Origin: Trichomonas vaginalis G3
Taxonomy: Eukaryota; Parabasalia; Trichomonadida; Trichomonadidae
Reading direction: 5' to 3'
Length of the DNA stretch: 64,000 nt
Assembly: GCF_026262505.1 (NCBI RefSeq)
Contig: NC_067207.1
Coordinates: 4,720,252 to 4,784,251 of the forward strand
The notes under the pieces were generated by a model. It had not been told where the DNA came from, ran no database searches, and saw only the letters and a program-made list of their open reading frames with translations. Below, piece after piece: positions 33,495 to 41,995 of this stretch. How positions within the stretch are numbered: position 1 is the first letter of the stretch; every line of letters begins with the position of its first letter. A program made the translations under genes and the position numbers.

Positions 33495-33845
33495 TTATGT
33501 CAAATTTGGCGCAATATATTTATGTAAAAGTTCTTTGTCCTTTAATAGCTCATCTATTCTGTTTTCTATTTCATCTTCAAGAACAGCGCATGTGTCTTCT
33601 TTGCATTCTAAGAACTTTTGTTGGACTTCATCTTTCCAATCGGCGTCATCTCTGTCAACAAGTCTGTCATTGACAAATTTTAAGACTGCTCTTTGTAATG
33701 TTTTATGGTTCTTGTCATATTCCCAGAAACAGAACTTTAGAACAAATTCACCTTTCTTGTTTACACTATGTAAGATTTTATGGTCGACAGATGTTTTGCT
33801 GTCAAAAAGCTTGTCTCGAATATAGATAGCGAAATCGCTAGACAT
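33495..33845 (-). CDS. Unknown protein, Lys/Glu-rich tail possibly frameshifted (Maverick)
   Basis: 116 residues ending at 33495 (SSDFAIYIRDKLFDSK at the start). Just beyond the stop, other frames encode TPPEKKKREKRKK-like and EPEPVPEKGRYDM-like stretches to about 33401. The original protein may have had a basic, Pro/Glu-rich tail now lost through one or two shifts. The gene is divergent from the ATPase gene across a 37-bp spacer. No family recognised. Confidence 0.45.
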   Translation of the reverse strand: MSSDFAIYIRDKLFDSKTSVDHKILHSVNKKGEFVLKFCFWEYDKNHKTLQRAVLKFVNDRLVDRDDADWKDEVQQKFLECKEDTCAVLEDEIENRIDELLKDKELLHKYIAPNLT

Positions 33846-33882
33846 TTTCTAAAAGATAAAAATTTTAATTTTTTCTAAAAAT
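33846..33882. promoter_or_regulatory. 37-bp divergent start region
   Basis: It separates the ATGs of 33495-33845 (minus) and 33883-34755 (plus). The minus strand reads ATTTTTA plus 11 nt before ATG. The plus strand has two T-runs followed by CTAAAAAT before ATG. Confidence 0.5.
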
Positions 33883-34755
33883 ATGTTAGAAAAAAAGTTT
33901 GCTGACATTGACAAGAAATTTGAGAATGTTTTAAATAAGAACAAGGTGAAGTTAGAAAATGCTCAGATAAAGCCTATACATGAAAAGTTCTTATTTGCTC
34001 AGAATGGTATAACAGGTCTAATTGCACCACCTGGGTCGGGTAAGACTTTCACTTATCTTAAAATGGCTGCACAACAACAAGAACTAGATGAGAAGAACCC
34101 ATTCTATGAGTTAGTAGTCATTTGTAGTACTTCTGGTCAATTTGACCAAACCGTCAATTCGTTCAAAGATATTATAAAGAAGTCTAAGTTAGTATGTATA
34201 AAGGAATACTGAGTTGTTAGATTGGATAAAGAAGTACCAAAGAAGAGTTTTGAAGTATATATGCTATAATGAGTATATAAATTCTAAGTTTAAAGACCCA
34301 AATGAGGAATGCAGAGAATATTAGAGAAGAAACACTTCAGAAACAAACAGAAAGAGATAGAATACATTTCGAAGAAATTGCAATCTTACGATTGGAAGAC
34401 TTACCCTCATAGATGTCTTCTTATCTTAGATGATTTCGCCTCTCATCCTTTGTTAAAGAATAGAGAACAAGACATGTGTCGAATTCTTAAGAAACTTAGG
34501 CACTTTAACATTTCAGTCGTAATATGTGTACAGACAGCCAAGAGTTTAAGTAAGGATGTTAAAAGAATACTTACTGACATAATACTTTTCCCCGGATTGT
34601 CCGAAGACGATTTCATGGAACTTATGAAAGAGTCCATGGCAGGTAAGTTTGACAGACATGAACTATGGGAGAAGTACAAAGTCATACAAGACCCTCATAC
34701 TTCTTTCAGAATTCATATCTACGCAAACAAAGTTCAAATTGTAAAAAGTCAATAA
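33883..34755 (+). pseudogene. A32/FtsK-like DNA packaging ATPase, frameshifted (Maverick)
   Basis: Walker A at GLIAPPGSGKTFTYLK (residues about 44-59), Walker B at CLLILDDFA near 34425, then a SVVICVQTAKSLSKDV sensor strand. This order is that of the packaging ATPases of Polintons, adintoviruses and poxviruses (A32), which pump DNA into the capsid. The first frame stops at 34210-34212 and the second opens near 34309. Coding-like sequence between them in another frame (NEYINSKFKDPNEECR) shows two small shifts. All motifs survive, but a single product cannot be made. Confidence 0.8.
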
Positions 34756-34770
34756 AAATAAATGGTTCAT

Positions 34771-36062
34771 CTACCCTACTTGTTTGAAGTTGTCAAAATA
34801 CTCTGTTATTTTTTCTTTCAGTAGCGGTAAGTCTTCTTTGAAGGTAAGTATTGTACAACCTTTCATATCATAGTGTGTTTGAGGTAACGTATCTTGAACT
34901 ATTTGTTTCACATCTTCATTTGGGGTCATTGAAATCGGTAAGTTTTCGCGATAGAACCAATTTCTGTCAGATTTGTAAATCTTAGCAAGGTCGTAAAAGC
35001 TTTTGTTGTTTCTTCTGACTAAATGCAACATAACCATATCTTTATCTTCTTCATTTTCCAACTCTTCAGTATAAATCATATACTTATAGTTCTTTTCCTT
35101 TCCTTTTGGTACCGAACGTGGTATTCTTTTCTGAATGCTTTTGTCTTTTGCTTCAAGCTTGTTTTCCATCTCTTCACGTTCTTGTCTATGAATTTCGTCA
35201 AGAAGTCTGTAAATATACCAAGCATAACGAGGCGAAGCCCATATTGCAACAGCATTTACAAGAAGTCTATGTACATAATATCCTCTCAAACCGTTTGGCA
35301 ATTTTTCACGATTTTCATAGAGTTTTTGCGACTACGGGATTCCCTCTTTAAGTCTGCATAGTCGTTTCTCATTCTTTCTATCTCTTTTACTGAATAGTTA
35401 TATTTCCTAATTGCTGCTTTACATTTAGAACATTGCGGATTCATTTTTGCGTTATATTCTGAAACCTTACCTGCTAAAACAACCAAGGCGTCAATGGTTT
35501 TCTTTAAATCTGAAGCAGTTGGTTTTATCTGTTCATTCCATACCTTACCTCTTCTATCTTTATCTCTTATCTGCCATACACATTTTGCAGCTAATGAAAC
35601 AAAGTTGTCGTATGTCTTAAACTCCCCAGATTTATATATGTCAGAGATGTTCTTATATAACATGTCGCAATCTTTGTCCATAACTTTATGGTTGCAATGA
35701 AAACCAAGGAATTCATAATTTACCTTTCGTATGAACTTCTTTATTTCTACTGAGTCAGTTGCTTTGACTTCAATTTCGTCGAATTCAGGAATAGTTAGTT
35801 TTTGCTGCTGAATTTCAGGTAGTTTAGGCAAATGGTCGATGAGGTCCTCCATTTCATAAAGATACTGTTCATTTTCTTCATCTTTCGCACTACAGTCTAA
35901 ATTACTTGTTAAAAGTTCTTGCTTTATTCTTTGTATTTCTGTTTCGAAAGTATATGAAGAAGGAATGAAGCTTTTCATTTCTACTAACATAGATGTTGGA
36001 TTCATGACTAACGAGTTTGGTGCTGTTGTTTGAATTGTTGTTGTGCCGATTGTTGAAATCAT
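34771..36062 (-). pseudogene. KilA-N-like DNA-virus protein, one frameshift (Maverick)
   Basis: The C-terminal frame (34771-35325) has RGYYVHRLLVNAVAIWAS, matching the GTYVHP...WLSP core of KilA-N domains. It then has KRIPRSVPKGKEKNYKYMIY, a typical segment after KilA-N/MSV199 domains in large DNA viruses. The N-terminal frame (35326-36062) has a CSKC pair and helices. One lost base near 35325 joins them. A longer N-terminus opens from an ATG at 36134, but its hydrophobic residues come from the T-run signal and not from a signal peptide; I place the start at 36062. KilA-N proteins bind DNA. Confidence 0.5.
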
Positions 36063-36126
36063 ATCTTTTATACAAAATAAAAAAATAAATAAAAATAAAA
36101 CTAACTTTATTTTTTCTATCTTAAGG

Positions 36127-36192
36127 AAATTCATGAAAATTCATGAGGGTAGAAATCGGGTTAGATATCGGGTTAGATCTAACCATCTACCC
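36127..36192. repeat. 17-bp direct repeat plus hairpin, module 1
   Basis: AAATTCATGAAAATTCA (36127-36143) is repeated exactly at 36536-36552. Next to it GGGTAGA (36147-36153) pairs with TCTACCC (36186-36192), and the palindrome GGTTAGATCTAACC lies inside. The hairpin touches the stop codon of the minus-strand frame 36192-36419. Confidence 0.65.
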
Positions 36193-36419
36193 TAAACATT
36201 ATTTTTGCTGAATTCAGCAACAAAATGAACGAGGTCAGGATGTATGTAAATACCTTTGAATTCATTCATAACGCCCTTAGTAAGCTCATAAAATGCTTGT
36301 TTTGAGGTCGAGCCACTTTTGGCTCCACCGTATTCTTTCAACCAAAACTCAAGAATTTCCTGCATGAATTTTGTATAAAAAGCAACAGTCCGAATTCCGG
36401 CGGTTGCTATATTCTTCAC
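36192..36419 (-). CDS. Small ORF of uncertain status (Maverick)
   Basis: 75 codons if read from a GTG; the first ATG is at 36365. A neighbouring frame upstream (DFRKLLENKSWEEYYKAFCE) also looks coding, so this may be a frameshifted gene. It is bracketed by two copies of a repeat-plus-hairpin module. No family recognised. Confidence 0.3.
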   Translation of the reverse strand: MKNIATAGIRTVAFYTKFMQEILEFWLKEYGGAKSGSTSKQAFYELTKGVMNEFKGIYIHPDLVHFVAEFSKNNV

Positions 36420-36535
36420 AAAATGCCTTATAATACTCTTCCCAGGACTTATTTTCCAACAACTTTCTAAAGTCTTTCCTAAACTGACTGACTGACTGAC
36501 GGCACAAAGTGGCTTAACGAAAACATTAATATATA

Positions 36536-36596
36536 AAATTCATGAAAATTCAAGAGGGTGAAAAAAGAGGTGAAATCTCACCTCTTCACCTAAATT
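36536..36596. repeat. 17-bp direct repeat plus hairpin, module 2
   Basis: The 17-bp repeat (36536-36552) is followed by AAGAGGTGA-AATC-TCACCTCTT (36565-36586), a perfect 9-bp stem. The stretch 36557-36596 matches 1507-1546 of Maverick 1 at 39 of 40 bases. It overlaps the stop codon of the minus-strand gene 36595-36933. Confidence 0.75.
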
Positions 36597-36933
36597 ATAT
36601 TTTTTGGTCCGGGAACAACTTTCTCTCAATTGGAGCTGTAGCATACTCTTTGCGTAAGCGGTTCAGACCTTCCTCGAACTCTTGGTCTCTCTTCAATTGA
36701 GATTGGAATTGGAATTGCTGGGGTGGAGCTTGCTGGAACAACCAAGGGTTGGGGAAGTAAGGCATAGGCTGAGGAGGGTAGTTCGGGAAGCCTTGTGGTG
36801 GGTAGTAACCTTGAGGTGGAAATTGGTAGTAATTCGGAGGTACTTGCTGGAACTGAGGTTGCTGAGGAGACTGTTGTGGTTCTTTAGGTTCCTCTGGTTT
36901 GGGAATAGACTCGGTTGGTGGGACGTCGGACAT
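36595..36933 (-). CDS. Pro/Gln/Tyr-rich small protein (Maverick)
   Basis: 112 residues. A Pro/Glu N-terminus is followed by a low-complexity QFQQVPPNYYQFPPQGYYPP-like region and a charged helical C-terminus (RDQEFEEGLNRLRKEYA). It is divergent from the gene at 37161 across an iteron array. Disordered, function unknown; it could be a scaffold-like protein. Confidence 0.55.
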   Translation of the reverse strand: MSDVPPTESIPKPEEPKEPQQSPQQPQFQQVPPNYYQFPPQGYYPPQGFPNYPPQPMPYFPNPWLFQQAPPQQFQFQSQLKRDQEFEEGLNRLRKEYATAPIERKLFPDQKI

Positions 36934-36978
36934 TCGTTTGTGTCCTGTCGGACCACAACGATAAAAATCTCTGCTACT

Positions 36979-37160
36979 AGCAGTACTTTTTCTGACAGTA
37001 GCAGTACTTTTTCTGACAGTAGCAGTACTTTTTCTGACAGTAGCAGTACTTTATCGTCGAAAACCCTCTCAAATTTTCCTTTTTACTGACAGTAGCAGTA
37101 GTTTTTCTGCTCCTAGCAGTACTTTTACTGACAGTAGCAGTACTTTTTCTGACAGTAGCA
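36979..37160. repeat. 21-bp iteron array between divergent genes
   Basis: Copies of a unit starting AGCAGTACTTT recur every 21 bp at 36979, 37000, 37021 and 37042, and again at 37094, 37115 and 37136, with a partial copy at 37157 touching the next ATG. Between the two blocks lie 30-odd bases of other sequence. The spacing is two helical turns, as in iteron protein-binding sites. Confidence 0.85.
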
Positions 37161-37526
37161 ATGGTCGAGGTCGAACCTACCGACCAGGCAATTTACCTAA
37201 TTGAAATTAACGAGCTTGTTAAAGACTTCCTCAGGCAGAATGTAAAAGGCAAGCTTGTTAACGGTTGGATAACGGGAAGGGCTGCCTTGAATCTCGAGAC
37301 TTCGACTGGAATTCCAATTCAAATACCAGACGGGACAGCCTACGACGACATAAAGGACGCCAAAAGAGAAGCTCTTGTTAAGTTCCTAAACAAACGTCCT
37401 TGGATACTACTTCCAAACAGAGAGAACCCTTTCCCAAGAATGAACCAAATTCTCAAGGGTCTCCTTCACTTCTCTGGTCAACCATTCTACATAACCTGTG
37501 AAGGCGACATCCAACCAGTTCAGTAA
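37161..37526 (+). CDS. Unknown 121-residue protein (Maverick)
   Basis: Intact, mixed alpha/beta (IYLIEINELVKDFLRQNVKG), Pro-rich second half. It starts directly at the last iteron. No family recognised. Codon use is less A/T-biased than in the neighbouring genes (by eye). A role in binding or controlling the iterons is possible but only from position. Confidence 0.5.
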   Translation: MVEVEPTDQAIYLIEINELVKDFLRQNVKGKLVNGWITGRAALNLETSTGIPIQIPDGTAYDDIKDAKREALVKFLNKRPWILLPNRENPFPRMNQILKGLLHFSGQPFYITCEGDIQPVQ

Positions 37527-37640
37527 ACATCTCATTTTAACTCACTTTTTTAATGTTTTTTGTGAAAGTGTCAAAAATAAATTGTTTTCATGAGTTTTCT
37601 ACGATGTTAGAAAAAATGTTATTTTCTAATATCTTCACAT

Positions 37641-38500
37641 TCAATACTTTTTCAGCACTTTTCCGTAGTTATATATGAAAGACAATTCGAGATAAAAGTC
37701 ATAGTACAATGGAATAATATGTTGCACACCATTTGTTGTGAACCAAACTTGAAAGTCAGAGAAACTGTTACTAGGTGGTTCGTAGAATTTAGAAGCAAAG
37801 TCATAAAGGTCCTTACCAATACATAGAAAACTATTGTTGCTTGAACTGAAACTTGCATGACACATAACATTTTGAGGGTCAAACACGTTTCTATAAACCA
37901 TCAAATCTGCTGGTGGAAGTATAAATTTAAATGGACCATCTGGTGGTAATGGTTCGTTCTGGTTTAGTAACCGAAGAAATTGTGCCCAAGAACGTTTGTC
38001 TACTTCCCAAAATAAAAACTCTGTATCTCTTGGAGGGTTAATTTCAATCTTTTGAAATGAAACGGTGGAGTTCATCTTGTCATATTCTAGTTTCAGATAG
38101 TATGTTCCATTTAGTAAAGAGTCGTATTTTTTTGAAATTCCCAATAATATTTGTTCATTTGAGTTTGAAAGTCATCTAGAGTTTTCTCAAGACTTTCGTC
38201 TGAACGAACTGTAAAGATTCTCATTTCGTCAAATTTGTCTATTAGACCATCAGAACCTTCATACTGCCCATGAAAATATACTGCGAACATAAATGCGTTA
38301 GTTCTATTTGAAAACAAAACTCTTCTAAATCCTATTGCCTTTGCATCTGAAGGACTTTGAAGCCAACGAATTGGATAGTCAAACCTGTATGCTCGGGATG
38401 AAATTTCTTCATCTGAAATAGTCCTACCAGCATTTGTAAAGATATAGTCTAACGGTTTTGTATCTGCTACTTTTGTTCTTTGTTTTTCAACCTGAAGCAT
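37641..38500 (-). pseudogene. Conserved Maverick gene, paralogue of 44905-45753, frameshifted
   Basis: Two frames (38111-38500 and 37641-38144) overlap and together match the intact gene at 44905-45753 along their length. Shared blocks are TKPLDYIFTN, YRFDYPIRWLQSPS, KAIGFRR, HASFSSSNNSFLC, YEPPSNSFSDFQVWFTT and YLELSFIYNY. One shift near 38125 breaks it. Function unknown; likely a virion component. Confidence 0.65.
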
Positions 38501-38605
38501 TTAATATATGTAAAAATATATTGTTTTAAAATGGTATGCCATTTCATATTTCTCATCTAACAAACAAGTTTCCCAACGGTCTTCTCCAACAAACTCAGCG
38601 TACAT
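38501..38605 (-). CDS. Very short ORF between polymerase and paralogue genes
   Basis: 34 codons (MYAEFVGEDRWETCLLDEKY). The end runs through the T-run signal of the gene starting at 38500; the stop TAA directly precedes that ATG. It may be a small gene or a piece of the polymerase region. Confidence 0.3.
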   Translation of the reverse strand: MYAEFVGEDRWETCLLDEKYEMAYHFKTIYFYIY

Positions 38606-38629
38606 GTCACTTTTTAAAAAATAAATTTT

Positions 38630-40782
38630 TTATTTCATGCAATGTTTTATTTCTGTGCCGTCTTCAAGTATGCCCCAATATTTCCTTTTCGATATTACAT
38701 GAACTTCGGAAAATACCTTATCTAGCTTAAAACAGCCCATCTTTTCACCGACCATTCCCATTTCAATGAGTTTGTTGTATCCTTCTTCGTTCGTCATGAG
38801 TGCGTCAATGTTCTCATAGTAAACCTTCACTTTCGATTTGACTTCGGAGAAGAATTTGTTGTAGTTGTCAAGGACTGCTTTTGCGAACTGAGGGTAAGAC
38901 CAATGTTCGACAATAGGTTTTAATGTGGTTACTAAGCCACTTTGACCTTGAGTGAATTCGTACTTCAAAACAAAAGGAGAAACCTTTCAACAAAGTTGTC
39001 GACCTTCTCATAATGTTTACTCTTCATCTCTTGAGGTTTCTTAATGGAATATCCCCATGTCGAATTCATAAGCAATTTGAGTGTCATTGCAAGTTTGGGG
39101 TTTGAAGCTTTCCTAATATCATACAGTTGTTGTATGACTTTTCCAACTGTATAGTTCCTTCCCGGGAACTCACCATCTTCGTTTGGAATTCCAGTCGGAA
39201 TATATTGGACAAACCTCATGTATGCAGCGTTAAGGTCGACATAGTATATCTTTTCATCTGAGTCGAACTTGTCGCAACCAATTGGTCCAGTTTGTGGAAA
39301 TTCAAGTGAGTCTCTTATCTTCTGAGAAACTTCTCCTGTTATCTCATAAACATCGTCGAAGCAACCTGTTTCATATAAAACCTTCTGACCTAACTCAGAT
39401 GCTCTCCAATACAATTTGACGTCAATTGGATGTCTCAATGGAAGTTTGTTTATAGCATCTTGAAGTTCTTGCAACCTCATTGGAAGTTCTTCTGGTTCAG
39501 GTTGGTATCCGAACATACCAACCCCTTGTGGAACTGTGTACTTCTTTTGTACTAGAACTTTGTCTGGAACAACTTTTGGTCTTGCTAACAATGAAAAGTT
39601 TGTTTCGTCTTTTGGTACAAAAGTTTCTGTCAGCTTGTCATCTGGAATTGGTTCCAACAAACCTTTCTCGAAAAGAATGTTTACAGCTCTGACAATGTTG
39701 CACTTGCCTTTTCCGAACAACGGGTTTGTAAGACTTTCGTTCAACATGAAGTGGTTGTGGACAATTACAATCTTCAACCATGGTAAGTCTTTGTCAACAA
39801 CATAGTCGTCATGTGAAGAACCTTTAGTTGTAGGTATGTTGACTCGGATATTGACATTTGCCAACGGTGCAATTTTTGCCAATTGACCTCTGAGAATGTA
39901 CCTTGTCTTCACACATGACTCAAGATACTTCATCTTCTCATCTGTAACAAGACCAGAGTTCCTGAGACATGTAAGAATGCAAGGTTCATTGACAATTGTT
40001 TCAATTGAATTGTAAATTCCATACCTTGTCAAGTCAATGTCAGACTTATTTATGAACGGGAAGTATCCAGCATGTTGTCTGACTGCTTGAGGGTTAGGTT
40101 GGTACCATTCGAACTTGACACTTGCAATTCCTTCAATTGCATTCAAAATGTCTGAGTCGGAGTCAACCATTTGTTCTCTCTTTGTAGTCTTGAAAGCGTC
40201 AAGAAGTTTTGCGGCTGTTTGTTCATTGCCATGTGCATAGTAAATGTGACCATCCAAATCTGTTATGGTCAATCTGAGATTGTGTCCTTTCTTATTTCCG
40301 TCTTGAATTGCAGCAAGTACTCCCATGAAGCCTTCTTTGTTCTTTCCTTCGTCAAAGTTTACTGTAAAGGTTCGACCAGATGTAATTTGACTTCTAACTT
40401 CACGATACTTTTCATATGCATATCTTGTTCTTTCCATGGGAGCATGTGCGTCTTCACCTTTTCCTTTTTTCCTTCTCAAAGGATGCAATTGTTCGTCATG
40501 TTTCCAGTAGAATCTGGCAAAGCCGTCGTGTCCTTCAACTTGAGGTTCACTAACATCGAAAGGCATGTCCATAAGACGTTCTTCTTCTAACCTCTCTAGT
40601 CTGTTTGGATAATTTGCACGTGCTGTTTCCAAATCCATTTCGTAGCGAAGACCAGACAATTTGTCATAGACTTTTATGGGTCTTCCCTTCCTATATTTAA
40701 AATTCTTCGAAACTCTCCAACCATATCTTTGTAACTCTGCTTTTATTCTAGCAGACTTTCTATCCATTCTATATGGGGGCAT
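38630..40782 (-). pseudogene. Protein-primed family B DNA polymerase, one frameshift (Maverick)
   Basis: The first frame (38965-40782, 605 residues) has motif A (YYVDLNAAYMRF, Asp near residue 516) and motif B (KLAMTLKLLMNSTWGYS, about 563-580). After a one-base loss near 38985 the second frame carries motif C as YYENIDALM, with Asn where the first Asp of DTD usually stands. I do not see an N-terminal exonuclease with its DxE motif, and the whole (about 720 residues) is shorter than typical Maverick polymerases. It copies the element from its termini with a protein primer. It starts after a clear T-run signal. Confidence 0.85.
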
Positions 40783-40812
40783 TTTTATAAAAATAAAAAA
40801 ATATTTTTTTCT

Positions 40813-41397
40813 TTACTTTACATAACTGCCTGCTGCCATAAGTCTTTGACGCCAACCCATACCAGCTAATGAAGGTTGACTTGGTTTAGTTTGGAAACTA
40901 AACTTTGGTTTTGGTTTATCTTCAGTTTTTGGTTTTTCTTCTTCTATCGGTTTTTCATCACTTTTCGGTTCCTCTGACTTTACTTCACTTGCAGGAACAG
41001 TTGTGTCGTCAACATCTTCATAAATATCATATGCCATTTGTTTTTGTTTTCCTTTCAACTTTTTGTATTTGTTGTAAAGTTTAGAATATTTCGACTCTAA
41101 GTCAATGAGATGTTCTATAATGAACTGTTGGTCAGTGAAGTAAACTTTTCCATCTGTTGTCTCGAAAGCTCCTTCAGACTTCAATATTTTATTTGTGAGA
41201 GTCTGTTTCTTTTTTGAGATACTAGCCGTTCCATTTCTATGAAAAGTGACTTTATAGTTAGGGTTTGTATTTCCAGACCTGGCACTTTCTATTATTGAAT
41301 TTTTCTCTTCATCTGTAAGTTCTTTGACAGGTTTTGACAATGGTTCTGAACTTTTTGTTTGTGGTGTCAAATCTACCGTTTCAACTTCTTCGGTCAT
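40813..41397 (-). CDS. Coiled-coil protein with Lys/Pro/Glu-rich linker (Maverick)
   Basis: 194 residues, intact. It has a charged N-terminus, a small central domain (YKVTFHRNGTASISKKK), a helix (HLIDLESKYSKLYNKYKKLK) and an acidic low-complexity linker. The conserved-looking end is GWRQRLMAAGSYVK. The upstream signal TTTTTTACTGAGATGAAATG is almost identical to that of the next small gene (41417-41557). No family recognised. Confidence 0.55.
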   Translation of the reverse strand: MTEEVETVDLTPQTKSSEPLSKPVKELTDEEKNSIIESARSGNTNPNYKVTFHRNGTASISKKKQTLTNKILKSEGAFETTDGKVYFTDQQFIIEHLIDLESKYSKLYNKYKKLKGKQKQMAYDIYEDVDDTTVPASEVKSEEPKSDEKPIEEEKPKTEDKPKPKFSFQTKPSQPSLAGMGWRQRLMAAGSYVK

Positions 41398-41416
41398 TTC
41401 ATCTCAGTAAAAAATT

Positions 41417-41557
41417 TTAGTTTGGTTTGTTTTCAACTGGTTGTTTAGGTTTTTTAAGTCGGTCTAAAACTTCCTGAGGTATAGGAAGAACTTTACAAAC
41501 ACGTGGTGTAAAAGGTGGTCTTCCATGACTTATTCTGTTTAAAGCTGCATTGTTCAT
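41417..41557 (-). CDS. 46-residue protein (Maverick)
   Basis: Short intact frame (MNNAALNRISHGRPPFTPRV at the start), Pro and Lys rich. Its start signal (TTTTTTATTGAGATGAAATG) repeats the neighbour's with one difference, which supports it being expressed. No family recognised. Confidence 0.5.
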   Translation of the reverse strand: MNNAALNRISHGRPPFTPRVCKVLPIPQEVLDRLKKPKQPVENKPN

Positions 41558-41576
41558 TTCATCTCAATAAAAAACT

Positions 41577-41978
41577 TTACATTCCCCACGTTTGAGGTGG
41601 TTGCGGTTGGTTATTGTTTACCCACTGTTGTGCATGGTTATATCCTCTGTTAAAGAATCTTTCACCTTGGTCCATATAGTGTCCTGCTTGGTTATAGTAG
41701 TCATTTGCTTTGTTATAATAGTTTCCTGCTTGTCTTCCTACATTGTCCATCCATCCTTGAACTTTTCCTCTTGTTTCAGGATTTGGAATAAGATTTGTTG
41801 CATCTCGTGCTACATCCCAACCTTTCTGTACAGTTTGTATAATAGGTTGTGCTTTCTCTTTAAGTATACCTAATGTACTCAAAATCTTCCTTCCAACTCC
41901 AAATACACCTCTGGCTATTGTTCCCACTGCGGGCAAAAATCTGGATGCAACTCCTGCTAATGCGCCAAATAAACCCAT
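41577..41978 (-). CDS. Met-Gly amphipathic virion-like protein (Maverick)
   Basis: 133 residues. It begins MGLFGALAGVASRFLPAVG, a Gly-rich amphipathic helix that fits an N-myristoylation site (Gly2, Ala6). A second amphipathic helix and a Tyr/Asn/Gln-rich tail (NKANDYYNQAGHYMDQG) follow. It resembles membrane-active minor capsid proteins of adenovirus-like particles in layout only. It faces the integrase gene, 17 bp from ATG to ATG. Confidence 0.5.
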   Translation of the reverse strand: MGLFGALAGVASRFLPAVGTIARGVFGVGRKILSTLGILKEKAQPIIQTVQKGWDVARDATNLIPNPETRGKVQGWMDNVGRQAGNYYNKANDYYNQAGHYMDQGERFFNRGYNHAQQWVNNNQPQPPQTWGM

Positions 41979-41995
41979 TTCTTATGGGTTAAAAA
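41979..41995. promoter_or_regulatory. 17-bp divergent start region
   Basis: Only 17 bp separate the ATGs of 41577-41978 (minus) and the integrase (plus). The minus strand reads ATTTTTTA plus 11 nt before ATG. The plus strand has the weaker TTTCTTA. Confidence 0.5.

Noticed and set aside
36682..37089. Plus-strand 135-residue frame across the iterons
   Set aside because: It is antisense to the Pro/Gln-rich gene and then reads the iteron repeats; not a real gene.
36979..37160. CRISPR-like array
   Set aside because: 21-bp units abut each other with no variable spacers; iteron-like instead.
40171..40590. Plus-strand frame of 139 residues inside the polymerase
   Set aside because: It lies antisense to a well-supported polymerase reading frame.
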